Counted from the stretch's first letter, positions 1 through 7,292 are shown. The stretch is 15,931 nucleotides of DNA from Clostridia bacterium (GCA_017632155.1 JAGBRZ010000179.1:1-15931), one strand, 5' to 3'. Translations and numbers: made by a program. Notes: generated by a model from the sequence alone, not told the origin.

Positions 1-40
1 GTCTTTAAAAATAGCGGGCCGATTTTAGGGGGTGGTTAAT

Positions 41-146
41 CGCTCCCGGTGGAATTGGTAAAACGCACTTGAATAGTTCGACGGAATGACAAGCGAGAAC
101 GTCCACTCGTTTTCAAGTGCCTTTACAAATGGACAGCGACGGGAGG
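41..146 (+). promoter_or_regulatory. Structured leader upstream of the small terminase gene
   Basis: This leader contains three nested inverted repeats. The outer one pairs CTCCC (43-47) with GGGAG (141-145), the middle one is a perfect 9-base pair, GCACTTGAA (65-73) with TTCAAGTGC (112-120), and the inner one pairs CGAG (94-97) with CTCG (106-109). The outer right arm is the ribosome binding site (GGGAGG, 141-146) of the small terminase, so an RNA fold could hide that site. As DNA, the repeats beside terminase genes could instead be a packaging recognition or cos-proximal site. Bases 49-66 also look like the D-arm of a leucine tRNA, but no T-arm follows. The only possible upstream gene end is a short open stretch stopping at 37-39. 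The repeats are seen directly; the function is inferred. Confidence 0.35.
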
Positions 147-154
147 ACAACGTC

Positions 155-586
155 ATGGCTACGGTAAAAAAGGCAATACCGAAAAAGAAGACAACCCAGA
201 AGAAGACAGTCAAGAAGGCACCAGTAAAAAAACCGACACCGAAGAAGGTAATCGGTCCCAGTAAGGCCGAGCAACTCGTCGCAGGTGTTCACGTTCTGCA
301 CGATGAGGCTCTGGAGCTGGCTGAGTCTGTTCTGTTTATGGCTGCAAAACTTGAGGAGTCTCGCAAAGCTATGGCAAACGAGCCCCTCGTTGTTCCGTAT
401 GATAACGGAGGCGGCCAGTCGGGAATCAGAGAAAACCCGCATTTTACCGCTTATGAAAAATTGATGGCGACATATAGCAAGAGCCTCCGACACCTTGCGG
501 AGATAGTGGAAAAGGGTGCGCCCGTTCGTAATGCTTCTAACATTATGGCAGAGCTCACAACCATCGCAGGGAGGAAACTCGGCTAA
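155..586 (+). CDS. Terminase small subunit, P27-like
   Basis: Predicted DNA-recognition subunit of the packaging motor, 143 residues. The ATG at 155 has GGGAGG at 141-146, 8 bases upstream; an in-frame ATG at 86 lacks a good site and lies inside the leader hairpin, so 155 is chosen. The first 35 or so residues are very rich in Lys, Pro and Thr with repeated KK/PKK patterns, like a histone H1 tail, which suggests non-specific DNA binding. The rest is helical, with an ENPHFTAYEKLMATYSKSL segment recalling the NP-plus-helix region of P27 family small terminases. The stop overlaps the next start (TAATG), and the next gene is a clear large terminase, the strongest support for the call. Family assignment is moderate because small terminases diverge greatly. 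Confidence 0.78.
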   Translation: MATVKKAIPKKKTTQKKTVKKAPVKKPTPKKVIGPSKAEQLVAGVHVLHDEALELAESVLFMAAKLEESRKAMANEPLVVPYDNGGGQSGIRENPHFTAYEKLMATYSKSLRHLAEIVEKGAPVRNASNIMAELTTIAGRKLG

Positions 587-2130
587 TGATCTACGGAAAA
601 GAAGAGCCGCGCATCTGGACTAAACCACTGCGCAAACTAACCCGAGACACATCGCTCGGGTTTGCTTTTATTGACTTCTGCGAAGTGTTAGGGGTTGAGC
701 TCCTACCGTGGCAGAAGTGGCTCGCGATCCACGCGCTGGAAATCGTGACCGAGGGCAAGACGTGGCGCTTTCGTTATCGCTACGTTGTAATTCTTATAAG
801 CCGACAAAATGGCAAGACGTTTTTTGAGGTCCTCCTCAATATCTTCTTTTTGTTCGGCTTAAAGTCGCACCTCGTTCTCGGAACCGCGCAAAATTTGGAG
901 ACCGCGATCGAGACATTTGAGGACACAGTCACGCAGATCGAGGAAGTCCCCGAGCTCCGTGAGTTCCTCAAGAAGGTCAACCGTGGAACGGGTAAAAGAG
1001 AACTAACCCTCGACACGGGCGACCGCTACAAAGTAATAGCAGCAACCAGAAAAGCGAGAGGTTTGTCCTCGGACTTGATAATGATGGACGAGCTGAGAGA
1101 ACAAACCAACTGGGAAGCATGGGGCGCCATATCGAAGACGATGATGGCAAGGCCCACCGCTATCCTTTTCGGTTTGTCTAATGCTGGAGACGTTTCGAGC
1201 GTAGTGCTTCGTCATTTAAGATTACAGGCGCACGCACTCCTCGGAGATCCCGACGGAATCGCTGCAGGTCGTTCCAATCTGGGCGGCGAAGACATTGAAG
1301 ACGAGACTCTCGGCCTTTTTGAATGGTCAGCGGTCCCGGACTGCGACATCAACGACCGCGAACAGTGGGCGCAGGCAAACCCTTCGCTCGGTTATGGCTT
1401 TTTAACAGAGAGAGCGCTCAAGTCGGCGGCGGTCACTGACCCCGAGACGATTTTCCGAACGGAGTGCCTCTGCCAGTGGGTCGAGTCGAGACTCCCGGAG
1501 CCATTCCCTGCGGGTTCGTGGCTCGGCGGACAGGATGAAGGCAGTTATATACGAGAAGACAGTGAGCTATTTTTCGGGATAGACATGAGCCAAGACCGAA
1601 AGAATACGGTGATCGCGGTCTGCGGACTGCGTGATGATGGAAACTATCACGTTGAGATAGTTGAGAGAAGACCGGGCACAGAGTGGGCGGTCGACTGGTT
1701 CAGAGCCAGAACGGGAAAATACGGAGGCATAAAGCTCGCATTTCAAGAGCGAGGTGCTCCCGTGAGCGGTCTGGCTGAGCAAATATGCACGCTTGACGGA
1801 GTCGAGAGACTCGCGCAGGGCGGTCCCGATCTGTCTGCAGGTTGGAACCGCTTTTTTGATGCGGTCGCAGCGTGCGCACCAGATACAAGAACGGGAGGGG
1901 TTAAGGTTTACCACTTGCCTCAGCCCGTACTTGATACACCGGGAAGAACGTGCCAGCTCCGAAACTTGGGCGGCGGCATAATGCTCCCGGACAGAGTAAA
2001 GAGCCCCGACGATATAAGTCCGTTGATGGCTGTGGCGATGGCATACGCTGGGGCGACACAGATCACGAAGAAAGAAAAAAAGATATACGAGTCAGCCTAT
2101 GCCTCGGGCGGTGGCTTGCTATTTATCTAA
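586..2130 (+). CDS. Terminase large subunit (packaging ATPase and nuclease)
   Basis: Motor ATPase and endonuclease that cuts and pumps DNA into the prohead through the portal; 514 residues, normal for the Terminase_1/HK97-like group. The N-terminal ATPase has a Walker A-type loop ISRQNGKT at residues 71-78, Walker B LIMMDE at 164-169 with the catalytic glutamate, and a coupling motif GLSNAG near 196-201. The C-terminal RuvC-like nuclease begins with GIDMS (331-335, metal-binding D333) and ends with an acidic pair DD at 475-476 followed by an Ala-rich helix. The start overlaps the preceding stop by one base, with AGGGAGG at 568-574. All key acidic residues appear intact, so the enzyme should be active. 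Call is firm; packaging type (cos or pac) cannot be read from the sequence. Confidence 0.95.
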   Translation: MIYGKEEPRIWTKPLRKLTRDTSLGFAFIDFCEVLGVELLPWQKWLAIHALEIVTEGKTWRFRYRYVVILISRQNGKTFFEVLLNIFFLFGLKSHLVLGTAQNLETAIETFEDTVTQIEEVPELREFLKKVNRGTGKRELTLDTGDRYKVIAATRKARGLSSDLIMMDELREQTNWEAWGAISKTMMARPTAILFGLSNAGDVSSVVLRHLRLQAHALLGDPDGIAAGRSNLGGEDIEDETLGLFEWSAVPDCDINDREQWAQANPSLGYGFLTERALKSAAVTDPETIFRTECLCQWVESRLPEPFPAGSWLGGQDEGSYIREDSELFFGIDMSQDRKNTVIAVCGLRDDGNYHVEIVERRPGTEWAVDWFRARTGKYGGIKLAFQERGAPVSGLAEQICTLDGVERLAQGGPDLSAGWNRFFDAVAACAPDTRTGGVKVYHLPQPVLDTPGRTCQLRNLGGGIMLPDRVKSPDDISPLMAVAMAYAGATQITKKEKKIYESAYASGGGLLFI

Positions 2131-2151
2131 AACACGGAGGAAAAGAAAAAA

Positions 2152-4137
2152 ATGGCGAGTATTTTCGAACGCTGGCGACTGGCTTCGGCTCCGTCAGTGA
2201 TAAACGTCACAGTCACGGGAGACGCGTCGACACAAGTGTTAAACATGAAGGCCAAAGACCTATACCAGACACAGGACAACCTGCAGGCTGTAGTTAACTT
2301 TTTGGCCAACTCGATCGCGCAGCTCCCGCTTGAGGTCTATGTCAGAGATGGCGAGACCGAGCGAAGAAGGGACAGAGATAGCAAAGCGTCAAAATTGTTA
2401 TGGAGACCTAACAGGGACCAGACGAGCTTCGAATTTGTTCGTGCGCTTATGGTCGAGTATTTCGTTTTCGGCTCCGTCTACGTCTGGCTTTTACCCGATG
2501 CAGACAGTGAGAGCGGTCTCCAGCTTCGCATCGTTCCGACCGAGTGGCTCGTCACGGGACCGGTCAAGGGACACCCATACGCTCCCGAAACAATCCGCAT
2601 CTGCACACATAGTGGAGGCGACGCGGTCGACGTTCCCCGTTCCGAGTTCGTGCAGTTTAGGACATATAGCGCAGGATCTCCGGGCGGTTATCTGTCACCC
2701 ATCTCGGCACTCCGTCAGTCATTGACTGAACAGGTCGAGGCTGGAAGGTTTAGGCGCCAGCTCTGGAAATCTTCGGGCAGACTCAACGCGCAGATCATAA
2801 GACCGAAAGACGTGGCACCGTGGAACGAAGAGCAAAAAAAGAAGTTCGCGACTGCGTTCCGTGAGGCTTGGGGTTCTGGCGGTTCGAAGGCTGGATCTAT
2901 CCCGATCCTTGAGGATGGCATGGAGATAAAACCCTTCAGCACATCCTTCAAAGAATCAGAATGGTCCCAGAGCGTAGTCCTCACCCGTGAGGCCGTGGCT
3001 GCAGCTTACGGAGTTAACCCTTCGTTAATTTGGCATAGCAATACACAGACCTACGCAAGCGCAAGAGACAACGCGAGAGCGCTATACGCTGAATGTCTGG
3101 GCCCCGTGATCCAGATGCTTCAGCAGAGAATCAACGCGTTTTTGCTCCCTATGGTCGGCGCAGATCCGAACACATACGTAGAGTTTGACCTTACAGAAAA
3201 GCTCAAAGGCTCATTTGAGGAGCGGGCGCAGATATTCCAGAGCGCAGTCGGTGCGCCGTGGATGACAAGGAACGAAGCAAGAGCGGCTAATAACCTCCCG
3301 ACTATCGAAGGCGGTGACGAACTTATCACACCGCTCAACGTTATCGAGGGCGGACAGGCAAGCCCGAGAGACACACAGGGCGACGCATACGATTACCCCG
3401 GTGTTGATAATCAAGCGAAGAAGCTGGAGCCGTGCGGTTGTAAATCGTGCAAGACCTCCGAAGAGCTTCGAATCAAAGGCAAGAGTGACAAAGAAGACGA
3501 TGAGCAGATCCAGACGATCCTCACGTCTTTTTTTAAGCGCCAAGCTCGGAGCGTTATCCCGAAGATCTCAGCCGAACCGACTGACTTCTGGGATGCGAAA
3601 AGGTGGGACAAGGAACTCGCTGAGGACCTCCAGCCCGCTCTCGAGAAGATAGCCGACAAGCACGGCATCGACGCGAGCCACACGCTCCAGTCGGAATATG
3701 ACACGGAAGTCACAAGGGCCTACATAGAAAAGGCGGCACAGGCGAGAGCCAAGAGGATAAACGAGAGAACACTCGAGCACCTCGAGGAAGACCAGAAGGA
3801 CGAGGAACCCGATGCGGCTCACGTTTTCGAGGTCAGAGAGAACGCAGCCGAGAGGCTTGCGAGAAGTGCGGCGGGTTCGATCGCATCCTTCGCCATAGCA
3901 GAAGCAACACATCAAGCCATAAGCGAAGGCGCTCCGAGAGTAGTCGGCCGCGTTATCGAAAAGGAATGGATCACAGGAGCGAACGCAAGAGAGAGCCACC
4001 AGCTCATGAACGGCGAGCGCGTTCCTATTGATGCCGATTTTTCAAATGGTCAGCACTGGCCCGGTGAAGACATTGGAGATCCATCTGAATCGTGCGGATG
4101 CAACTGCACCACGGAGATCGTAATAACTGGAGGTTAA
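2152..4137 (+). CDS. Portal protein fused to a MuF-like head morphogenesis domain
   Basis: At 661 residues this is far longer than a usual HK97-type portal (roughly 400-450). Residues 1 to about 400 read as the portal: DLYQTQDNLQAVVNFLANSIAQLPLEVY-type N-terminus (residues 36-63) and the conserved helix region around LTREAVAAAYGVNPSLI (278-293). The portal forms the dodecameric DNA channel at one capsid vertex. Residues about 450-661 resemble the Mu gpF/SPP1 gp7 family: WITGANARESH (606-616), NGERVPIDADF (620-630), WPGED (636-640) and terminal CGCNC (648-652), the usual final Cys cluster. Between them lies CGCKSC (428-433). GGAGG stands at 2136-2140, 11 bases before the ATG. No separate MuF gene follows, consistent with fusion. 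The portal call is firm; the MuF half is recognised by motif. Confidence 0.92.
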   Translation: MASIFERWRLASAPSVINVTVTGDASTQVLNMKAKDLYQTQDNLQAVVNFLANSIAQLPLEVYVRDGETERRRDRDSKASKLLWRPNRDQTSFEFVRALMVEYFVFGSVYVWLLPDADSESGLQLRIVPTEWLVTGPVKGHPYAPETIRICTHSGGDAVDVPRSEFVQFRTYSAGSPGGYLSPISALRQSLTEQVEAGRFRRQLWKSSGRLNAQIIRPKDVAPWNEEQKKKFATAFREAWGSGGSKAGSIPILEDGMEIKPFSTSFKESEWSQSVVLTREAVAAAYGVNPSLIWHSNTQTYASARDNARALYAECLGPVIQMLQQRINAFLLPMVGADPNTYVEFDLTEKLKGSFEERAQIFQSAVGAPWMTRNEARAANNLPTIEGGDELITPLNVIEGGQASPRDTQGDAYDYPGVDNQAKKLEPCGCKSCKTSEELRIKGKSDKEDDEQIQTILTSFFKRQARSVIPKISAEPTDFWDAKRWDKELAEDLQPALEKIADKHGIDASHTLQSEYDTEVTRAYIEKAAQARAKRINERTLEHLEEDQKDEEPDAAHVFEVRENAAERLARSAAGSIASFAIAEATHQAISEGAPRVVGRVIEKEWITGANARESHQLMNGERVPIDADFSNGQHWPGEDIGDPSESCGCNCTTEIVITGG

Positions 4138-4140
4138 AAC

Positions 4141-4860
4141 ATGGCAGATAGACATCTATTTAAGTCCTTCGAAATGAAGGCGAACGAAGTCGGAGGCATC
4201 TCCGGCTTTTTTAGTACCTACGAAAAGACTCCCGACTCATATGGCGACATCATTGAGCCCGGTGCCTTCACGGAGACATTGAAAAAGAGAGAGGAATCGG
4301 GCCACCCGTTCCCGCTCTGCTTCAATCACGACTTTAGCGCAGTTATTGGCGCGGTCGACAGTGTGAAGGACACGGAAAAAGGTCCCTACATCGAGGCGCA
4401 TTTTCTTGACACCCAGCTCGCGCAGGATGTCCGCAAGATGCTCCAGAGCGGTGCGATCTATCAATTCAGTTTTGCCTATGACGTTCTTGGCGCAAGAGAG
4501 CCGAACGAGGAAGAGAAGAAGGCAGGAGTCGAGAACGTTCTCACAAAGGTCGAGGTTTACGAGGTGAGCGTGGTCACAGTACCCGCTAACCAGAACGCAG
4601 TCGCGACAGAGGTCAAGGCTGGCAGACGTAACCGCAAGGCTGACGAGGATGTCATTCGTAATTGTATCGAATCACTCAAGTCATTACTTGACGAGAGCGA
4701 GGCAGATAAACCCGCAGAGGAAGACGAGGCAAAGAACGCGGAGCCTACAGTCGAGGTCAATGAGGCATCAGAGGAGCCGACAACTGCAGAGAACGCGAAA
4801 AAAGCCGAGGACATTCTCGCAAAAATCAACGAAATCAAAGCAGGAGGTTCCGACACATGA
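4141..4860 (+). CDS. Prohead maturation protease, peptidase S78 (HK97 gp4-like)
   Basis: Serine protease that trims the capsid protein and then itself during prohead maturation. The fold is recognised from the N-terminal pattern GFFSTYEKTPDSYGDIIEPG (22-41) and catalytic motifs: His63 in FNHDF, Ser110 in IYQFSFAYDV, and the EVSVVTVPAN segment (141-150), whose Glu141 fits the third catalytic position. From about residue 165 the chain is low-complexity and strongly acidic (many Glu, Asp, Ala), a tail often lost on self-processing and possibly scaffold-like. GGAGGT at 4129-4134 lies over the end of the portal gene, 6 bases before the ATG. The stop overlaps the capsid start (ATGA). Order portal, protease, capsid is the standard HK97 arrangement. 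Confidence 0.93.
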   Translation: MADRHLFKSFEMKANEVGGISGFFSTYEKTPDSYGDIIEPGAFTETLKKREESGHPFPLCFNHDFSAVIGAVDSVKDTEKGPYIEAHFLDTQLAQDVRKMLQSGAIYQFSFAYDVLGAREPNEEEKKAGVENVLTKVEVYEVSVVTVPANQNAVATEVKAGRRNRKADEDVIRNCIESLKSLLDESEADKPAEEDEAKNAEPTVEVNEASEEPTTAENAKKAEDILAKINEIKAGGSDT

Positions 4861-5990
4861 CACTCAAGGAACAGCTTACAGAGAAGAAGCAGGCGCTCAT
4901 CGACCTCGAGCCCGCTCTCAAGTCTGAAGACGTAAGTGAGGAGACACTCGCACAGGGCGAGACACTCGTCAAGGACATCGCAGACCTCGAGACACAGATC
5001 GAGAAGGCTGAGAAGGCTGCAGAGCTTCTCAAGAACATCGGCCCAGCCGAAGAAAAAAATACAGACTCATTGGAGGTTAAAGACATGACAGATTTGGAAC
5101 AGTTCACAAAGTCAGCTACAGAGATGACAGACAAGAAGAGCGGTGTATCTATGCACCTCAAGGCAGCTACAGACGTAGTTACAAGCGTACAGATCGCAGA
5201 CGTAGACAGATCTATCGCTCCCCAGCCCAGACGTAACGCTGCCGCTGACCTTTTCAGCGTAGCAACAATTAGCGGCAACGCTATCACATACTTCCTGCAG
5301 GGCGCTTATGAGGGCACTCCCGCAGTAACAGCAGAGGGCGCTAAGAAGACACAGAACAGCACCTCATTCACAGGCACAACTCTCGCACTCTCCAAGATCG
5401 CTGCATACATCAAAGAGACAGACGAGATCCTTTATGATGAGCCCTTCCTCGCTTCCGAGGTTCAGAACTCACTCGTTTACCAGCTCGGCAAGGTCGAGGA
5501 TGCTACAGTTATCGGCGCAATCGCTGGCACTACTGGAATCGGTGCAGAGACATACGACGGCACAAATGTAACTTTTGCCGATGGTATTCTCAACGCTATC
5601 CTCAAGGTAAAGGCTGACAGCGCATATGATGCAAGTGTTGTAATTCTCAACCCTTCCGACATCGCTGCACTTATGACAGCTAAGGACTCAAACAAGCAGT
5701 ATTATGGCGGCGGCTACTTCGTAGGCGCTTATGGTAATGGTGCTTATGGCATCCCCTCCGCTATCTGGGGCGTTCAGATCTTCGCATCTTCCACAGTAAC
5801 AAGCGGACAGGCTCTCGTAGCTGCAAAGGAAGCCGTTAAGGTTTGGAAGAAGGGCGGCATCGACGTAAGACTCTACGAGCAGAACGAAGACGATGCACTC
5901 TATAACAGAGTCACACTCCTTGCAGAGGAGCGTCTCGCTTGCGCAGTAGTTGACAAGAAGGGCGTAGTCCTTCTCGACTCTGAGTCTTAA
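4857..5990 (+). CDS. Major capsid protein, HK97 fold with N-terminal Delta domain
   Basis: Shell subunit, 377 residues. Residues 1 to about 65 are a charged coiled coil (many Lys, Glu, Leu), matching the Delta scaffold of HK97-type capsid proteins that the upstream protease removes. The mature fold follows: the ILNPSDIAALMTAKD region (263-277), a G-rich YYGGGYFVGAYGNGAYG loop (282-298), IWGVQIFASSTV (303-314) and the terminal LAEERLACAVVDKKGVVLLD segment (355-374), all typical HK97 landmarks. The start overlaps the protease stop (ATGA) with AGGAGGT at 4842-4848. A second consensus site and in-frame ATG lie inside at 5072-5087 (Met77). Uniform codon choice (many GTA, ACA, GCT) fits very high expression. 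A terminator-like hairpin follows the stop. Confidence 0.95.
   Translation: MTLKEQLTEKKQALIDLEPALKSEDVSEETLAQGETLVKDIADLETQIEKAEKAAELLKNIGPAEEKNTDSLEVKDMTDLEQFTKSATEMTDKKSGVSMHLKAATDVVTSVQIADVDRSIAPQPRRNAAADLFSVATISGNAITYFLQGAYEGTPAVTAEGAKKTQNSTSFTGTTLALSKIAAYIKETDEILYDEPFLASEVQNSLVYQLGKVEDATVIGAIAGTTGIGAETYDGTNVTFADGILNAILKVKADSAYDASVVILNPSDIAALMTAKDSNKQYYGGGYFVGAYGNGAYGIPSAIWGVQIFASSTVTSGQALVAAKEAVKVWKKGGIDVRLYEQNEDDALYNRVTLLAEERLACAVVDKKGVVLLDSES
5072..5087 (+). promoter_or_regulatory. Candidate internal ribosome binding site and in-frame start in the capsid gene
   Basis: GGAGGT (5072-5077) is followed after 7 bases by an ATG (5085-5087) in the same frame as the capsid gene, at Met77. The arrangement GGAGGTTAAAGACATG closely matches the site of the protease gene (GGAGGTTAAAACATG) and of the tail tube gene. 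Starting here would give a 301-residue capsid protein lacking the coiled-coil Delta region. Sequence features are seen directly; use as a start is inference. Confidence 0.45.
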
Positions 5991-6003
5991 AAAATGAAAC
6001 TGA

Positions 6004-6032
6004 CGGGAGTCGAGCAATCGGCTCCCGCTTTT
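6004..6032 (+). terminator. Intrinsic terminator or attenuator after the capsid gene
   Basis: CGGGAG (6004-6009) pairs with CTCCCG (6022-6027); a T-G pair and CGA/TCG extend this to a 10-base-pair stem closed by a GCAA tetraloop (6014-6017). CTTTTC follows. It lies 13 bases past the capsid stop and before the ribosome binding site of the next gene. Such hairpins can end part of the capsid transcript or protect its 3' end, keeping capsid mRNA in excess of neck-gene mRNA. The T-run is only four bases, so partial termination is more likely than complete. Confidence 0.72.
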
Positions 6033-6062
6033 CATAATCTCGAAGAAGGGAGGAAGCACCCG

Positions 6063-6275
6063 ATGAAAATCTATATGTTGAATGGTTCGAAGGTCTGGCT
6101 CGATCCCGAGACTGCACCAGCCGAGGCTATACCTTACGGCAAGCCGAAGGCAGAGCCCAAGAAGGTCGAACCCGTCAAGGAAGTCGAACCGGAGCAGAAG
6201 GCAAAGCCAGAGCCTGCAAATAAGGCTAAGAAGACCCCGGCAAATAAGGCAAGGAAGGCAGGAAGCAACAAATGA
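6063..6275 (+). CDS. Small Lys/Pro-rich protein between capsid and neck genes
   Basis: A 70-residue protein of unknown function. The ATG at 6063 has AAGGGAGG ending at 6053, 9 bases upstream. An in-frame ATG at 5994 is rejected because that stretch is the terminator hairpin and has no ribosome binding site. The first 28 residues (MKIYMLNGSKVWLDPETAPA and on) look like a small beta-rich fold. The rest is a disordered Pro/Lys/Glu/Ala tail ending in a basic repeat: ANKAKKTP then ANKARKAG, encoded by an 11-base direct repeat at 6216-6226 and 6240-6250. Small proteins with such tails often sit just after the capsid gene in Gram-positive phages; a head accessory or connector role is plausible but unproven. 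The stop overlaps the next start (ATGA). Confidence 0.75.
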   Translation: MKIYMLNGSKVWLDPETAPAEAIPYGKPKAEPKKVEPVKEVEPEQKAKPEPANKAKKTPANKARKAGSNK

Positions 6276-6949
6276 GCGAATTTGAACACGGACAACTGAC
6301 CCCGTGGGGCTACATTATGGACTGCCAGACACTCCCCGACCTTATCACCGCGCAGGACTTCTCAAACTTCACAGGCGGAAAGTTCGGGACAACCGACTCC
6401 AGAATCTCCGCAAACATCCCGAGCGCATCGGCAGGCATCCGAAACTATTGCGGGTGGCATATCAGCCCCTCGCTTGATTGTGGGATGCTCTACAACGTGC
6501 ACGATCTTCGTGACGCGTTTGTCGGTTCCGACCTTCTCATCCAGCTCCCCGCGACGTTCGTCACGGAGATCAAGAAGGTAGTGCTTAATGCAAAATGGAA
6601 CAGCGACACGGAGGACTGGGACGGTGAGATCATCGAGGACTCTGACCGCTTCGACTTTGGAATGGGTGACGGTCTTCTGAAGGTCTTCGACGTTGGCCTT
6701 CTGGACAGACGTGCCAAGATCTTCGTGAAGTATACTGCAGGGTTCCCCGATACAGCCATCCCGCTGGTCAAGGAAATCGCAGCGAACAGCGTGGCGCGTG
6801 CGCTTACAACTTCCTACGGAGTAACATCCGAGACCGCTGGCGGTGTGTCTGTCTCATATAGCTCGGCTTGGTCGGGCAAGGGTTCCGGGGCGCTCATGGA
6901 TGACACCCGTGAGACTCTCGGGGTTTACAAGGTGAAGGGGGTCTACTGA
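6272..6949 (+). CDS. Head-tail connector (adaptor), HK97 gp6 / SPP1 gp15-like
   Basis: Predicted ring protein that binds beneath the portal. It has 225 residues, about twice the size of minimal gp6 proteins. Family-like features are an N-terminal helix region with IPSASAGIRNYCGWHI (49-64), a central beta-rich domain with VFDVGLLDRRAKIFVKYTAGFP (138-159), and a C-terminal helix LVKEIAANSVARALTTSYGVTSETAGGVSVSYS (165-197) matching the usual connector ending. The start overlaps the preceding stop by ATGA and has AGGAAG upstream. Its position, first among the neck genes and directly before a stopper-like protein, supports the role. Family assignment is from motif pattern and gene order. Confidence 0.8.
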   Translation: MSEFEHGQLTPWGYIMDCQTLPDLITAQDFSNFTGGKFGTTDSRISANIPSASAGIRNYCGWHISPSLDCGMLYNVHDLRDAFVGSDLLIQLPATFVTEIKKVVLNAKWNSDTEDWDGEIIEDSDRFDFGMGDGLLKVFDVGLLDRRAKIFVKYTAGFPDTAIPLVKEIAANSVARALTTSYGVTSETAGGVSVSYSSAWSGKGSGALMDDTRETLGVYKVKGVY

Positions 6950-6950
6950 T

Positions 6951-7292
6951 ATGCTCCCGACATTTTGCACTCAAGAGATAACACGAATCAGACCGGGCAC
7001 AAGGGAATCAAGAGGCTCGACTATTCCCGACTGGAGTGAGGACAAAATCACGAAGCTCGTGATCAAAGGCTGCAGCGTTCAGCCTGCGAGCACATCACTC
7101 TCGGAGGATGGCCGCGTTTTAGGCATTTTTGAAGGACTCACTGCTTACCTCCCGGAAGGCTCTGACGTAAAGGCAGGCGACCGCATCCTTTTCGAAGGAA
7201 AAACATACACGATCAACGGAGAACCGAAGAAGTGGACAGGTGCGAGACTGCTCTCGAATGTCCAGCTTAATCTCGTCTTATGGGAGGGCTGA
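6951..7292 (+). CDS. Head-tail stopper / head closure protein
   Basis: Predicted second neck ring, which closes the head and holds in packaged DNA (SPP1 gp16 / HK97 gp7-like role). It has 113 residues, the usual size. The N-terminal IRPGTRESRGSTIPDWS (12-28) is a pattern I recognise from stopper proteins of Gram-positive phages, followed by a small beta barrel with VKAGDRILFEGKTYTINGEPKKW (residues 74-96), the typical core of this family. AAGGGGGT lies about 9 bases before the ATG, and the previous stop is one base upstream. Function is inferred from pattern and from lying between connector and tail terminator. Confidence 0.8.
   Translation: MLPTFCTQEITRIRPGTRESRGSTIPDWSEDKITKLVIKGCSVQPASTSLSEDGRVLGIFEGLTAYLPEGSDVKAGDRILFEGKTYTINGEPKKWTGARLLSNVQLNLVLWEG

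Noticed and set aside
41..146. Complete tRNA gene in the leader
   Set aside because: The D-arm resemblance is good, but there is no T-arm with a TTC loop, the acceptor pairing is only five bases and the anticodon loop would be 38 bases.
86..154. Upstream ATG at 86 extending the small terminase
   Set aside because: No good ribosome binding site, and the stretch lies within the leader hairpin; the ATG at 155 has GGGAGG at ideal spacing.
3568..3999. Minus-strand open frame opposite the portal-MuF gene
   Set aside because: Antisense shadow of a charged helical region with no start signal and no recognisable motif.
5994..6062. ATG at 5994 as start of the small post-capsid gene
   Set aside because: The extra residues are encoded by the terminator hairpin, there is no ribosome binding site, and the ATG at 6063 has a strong one.
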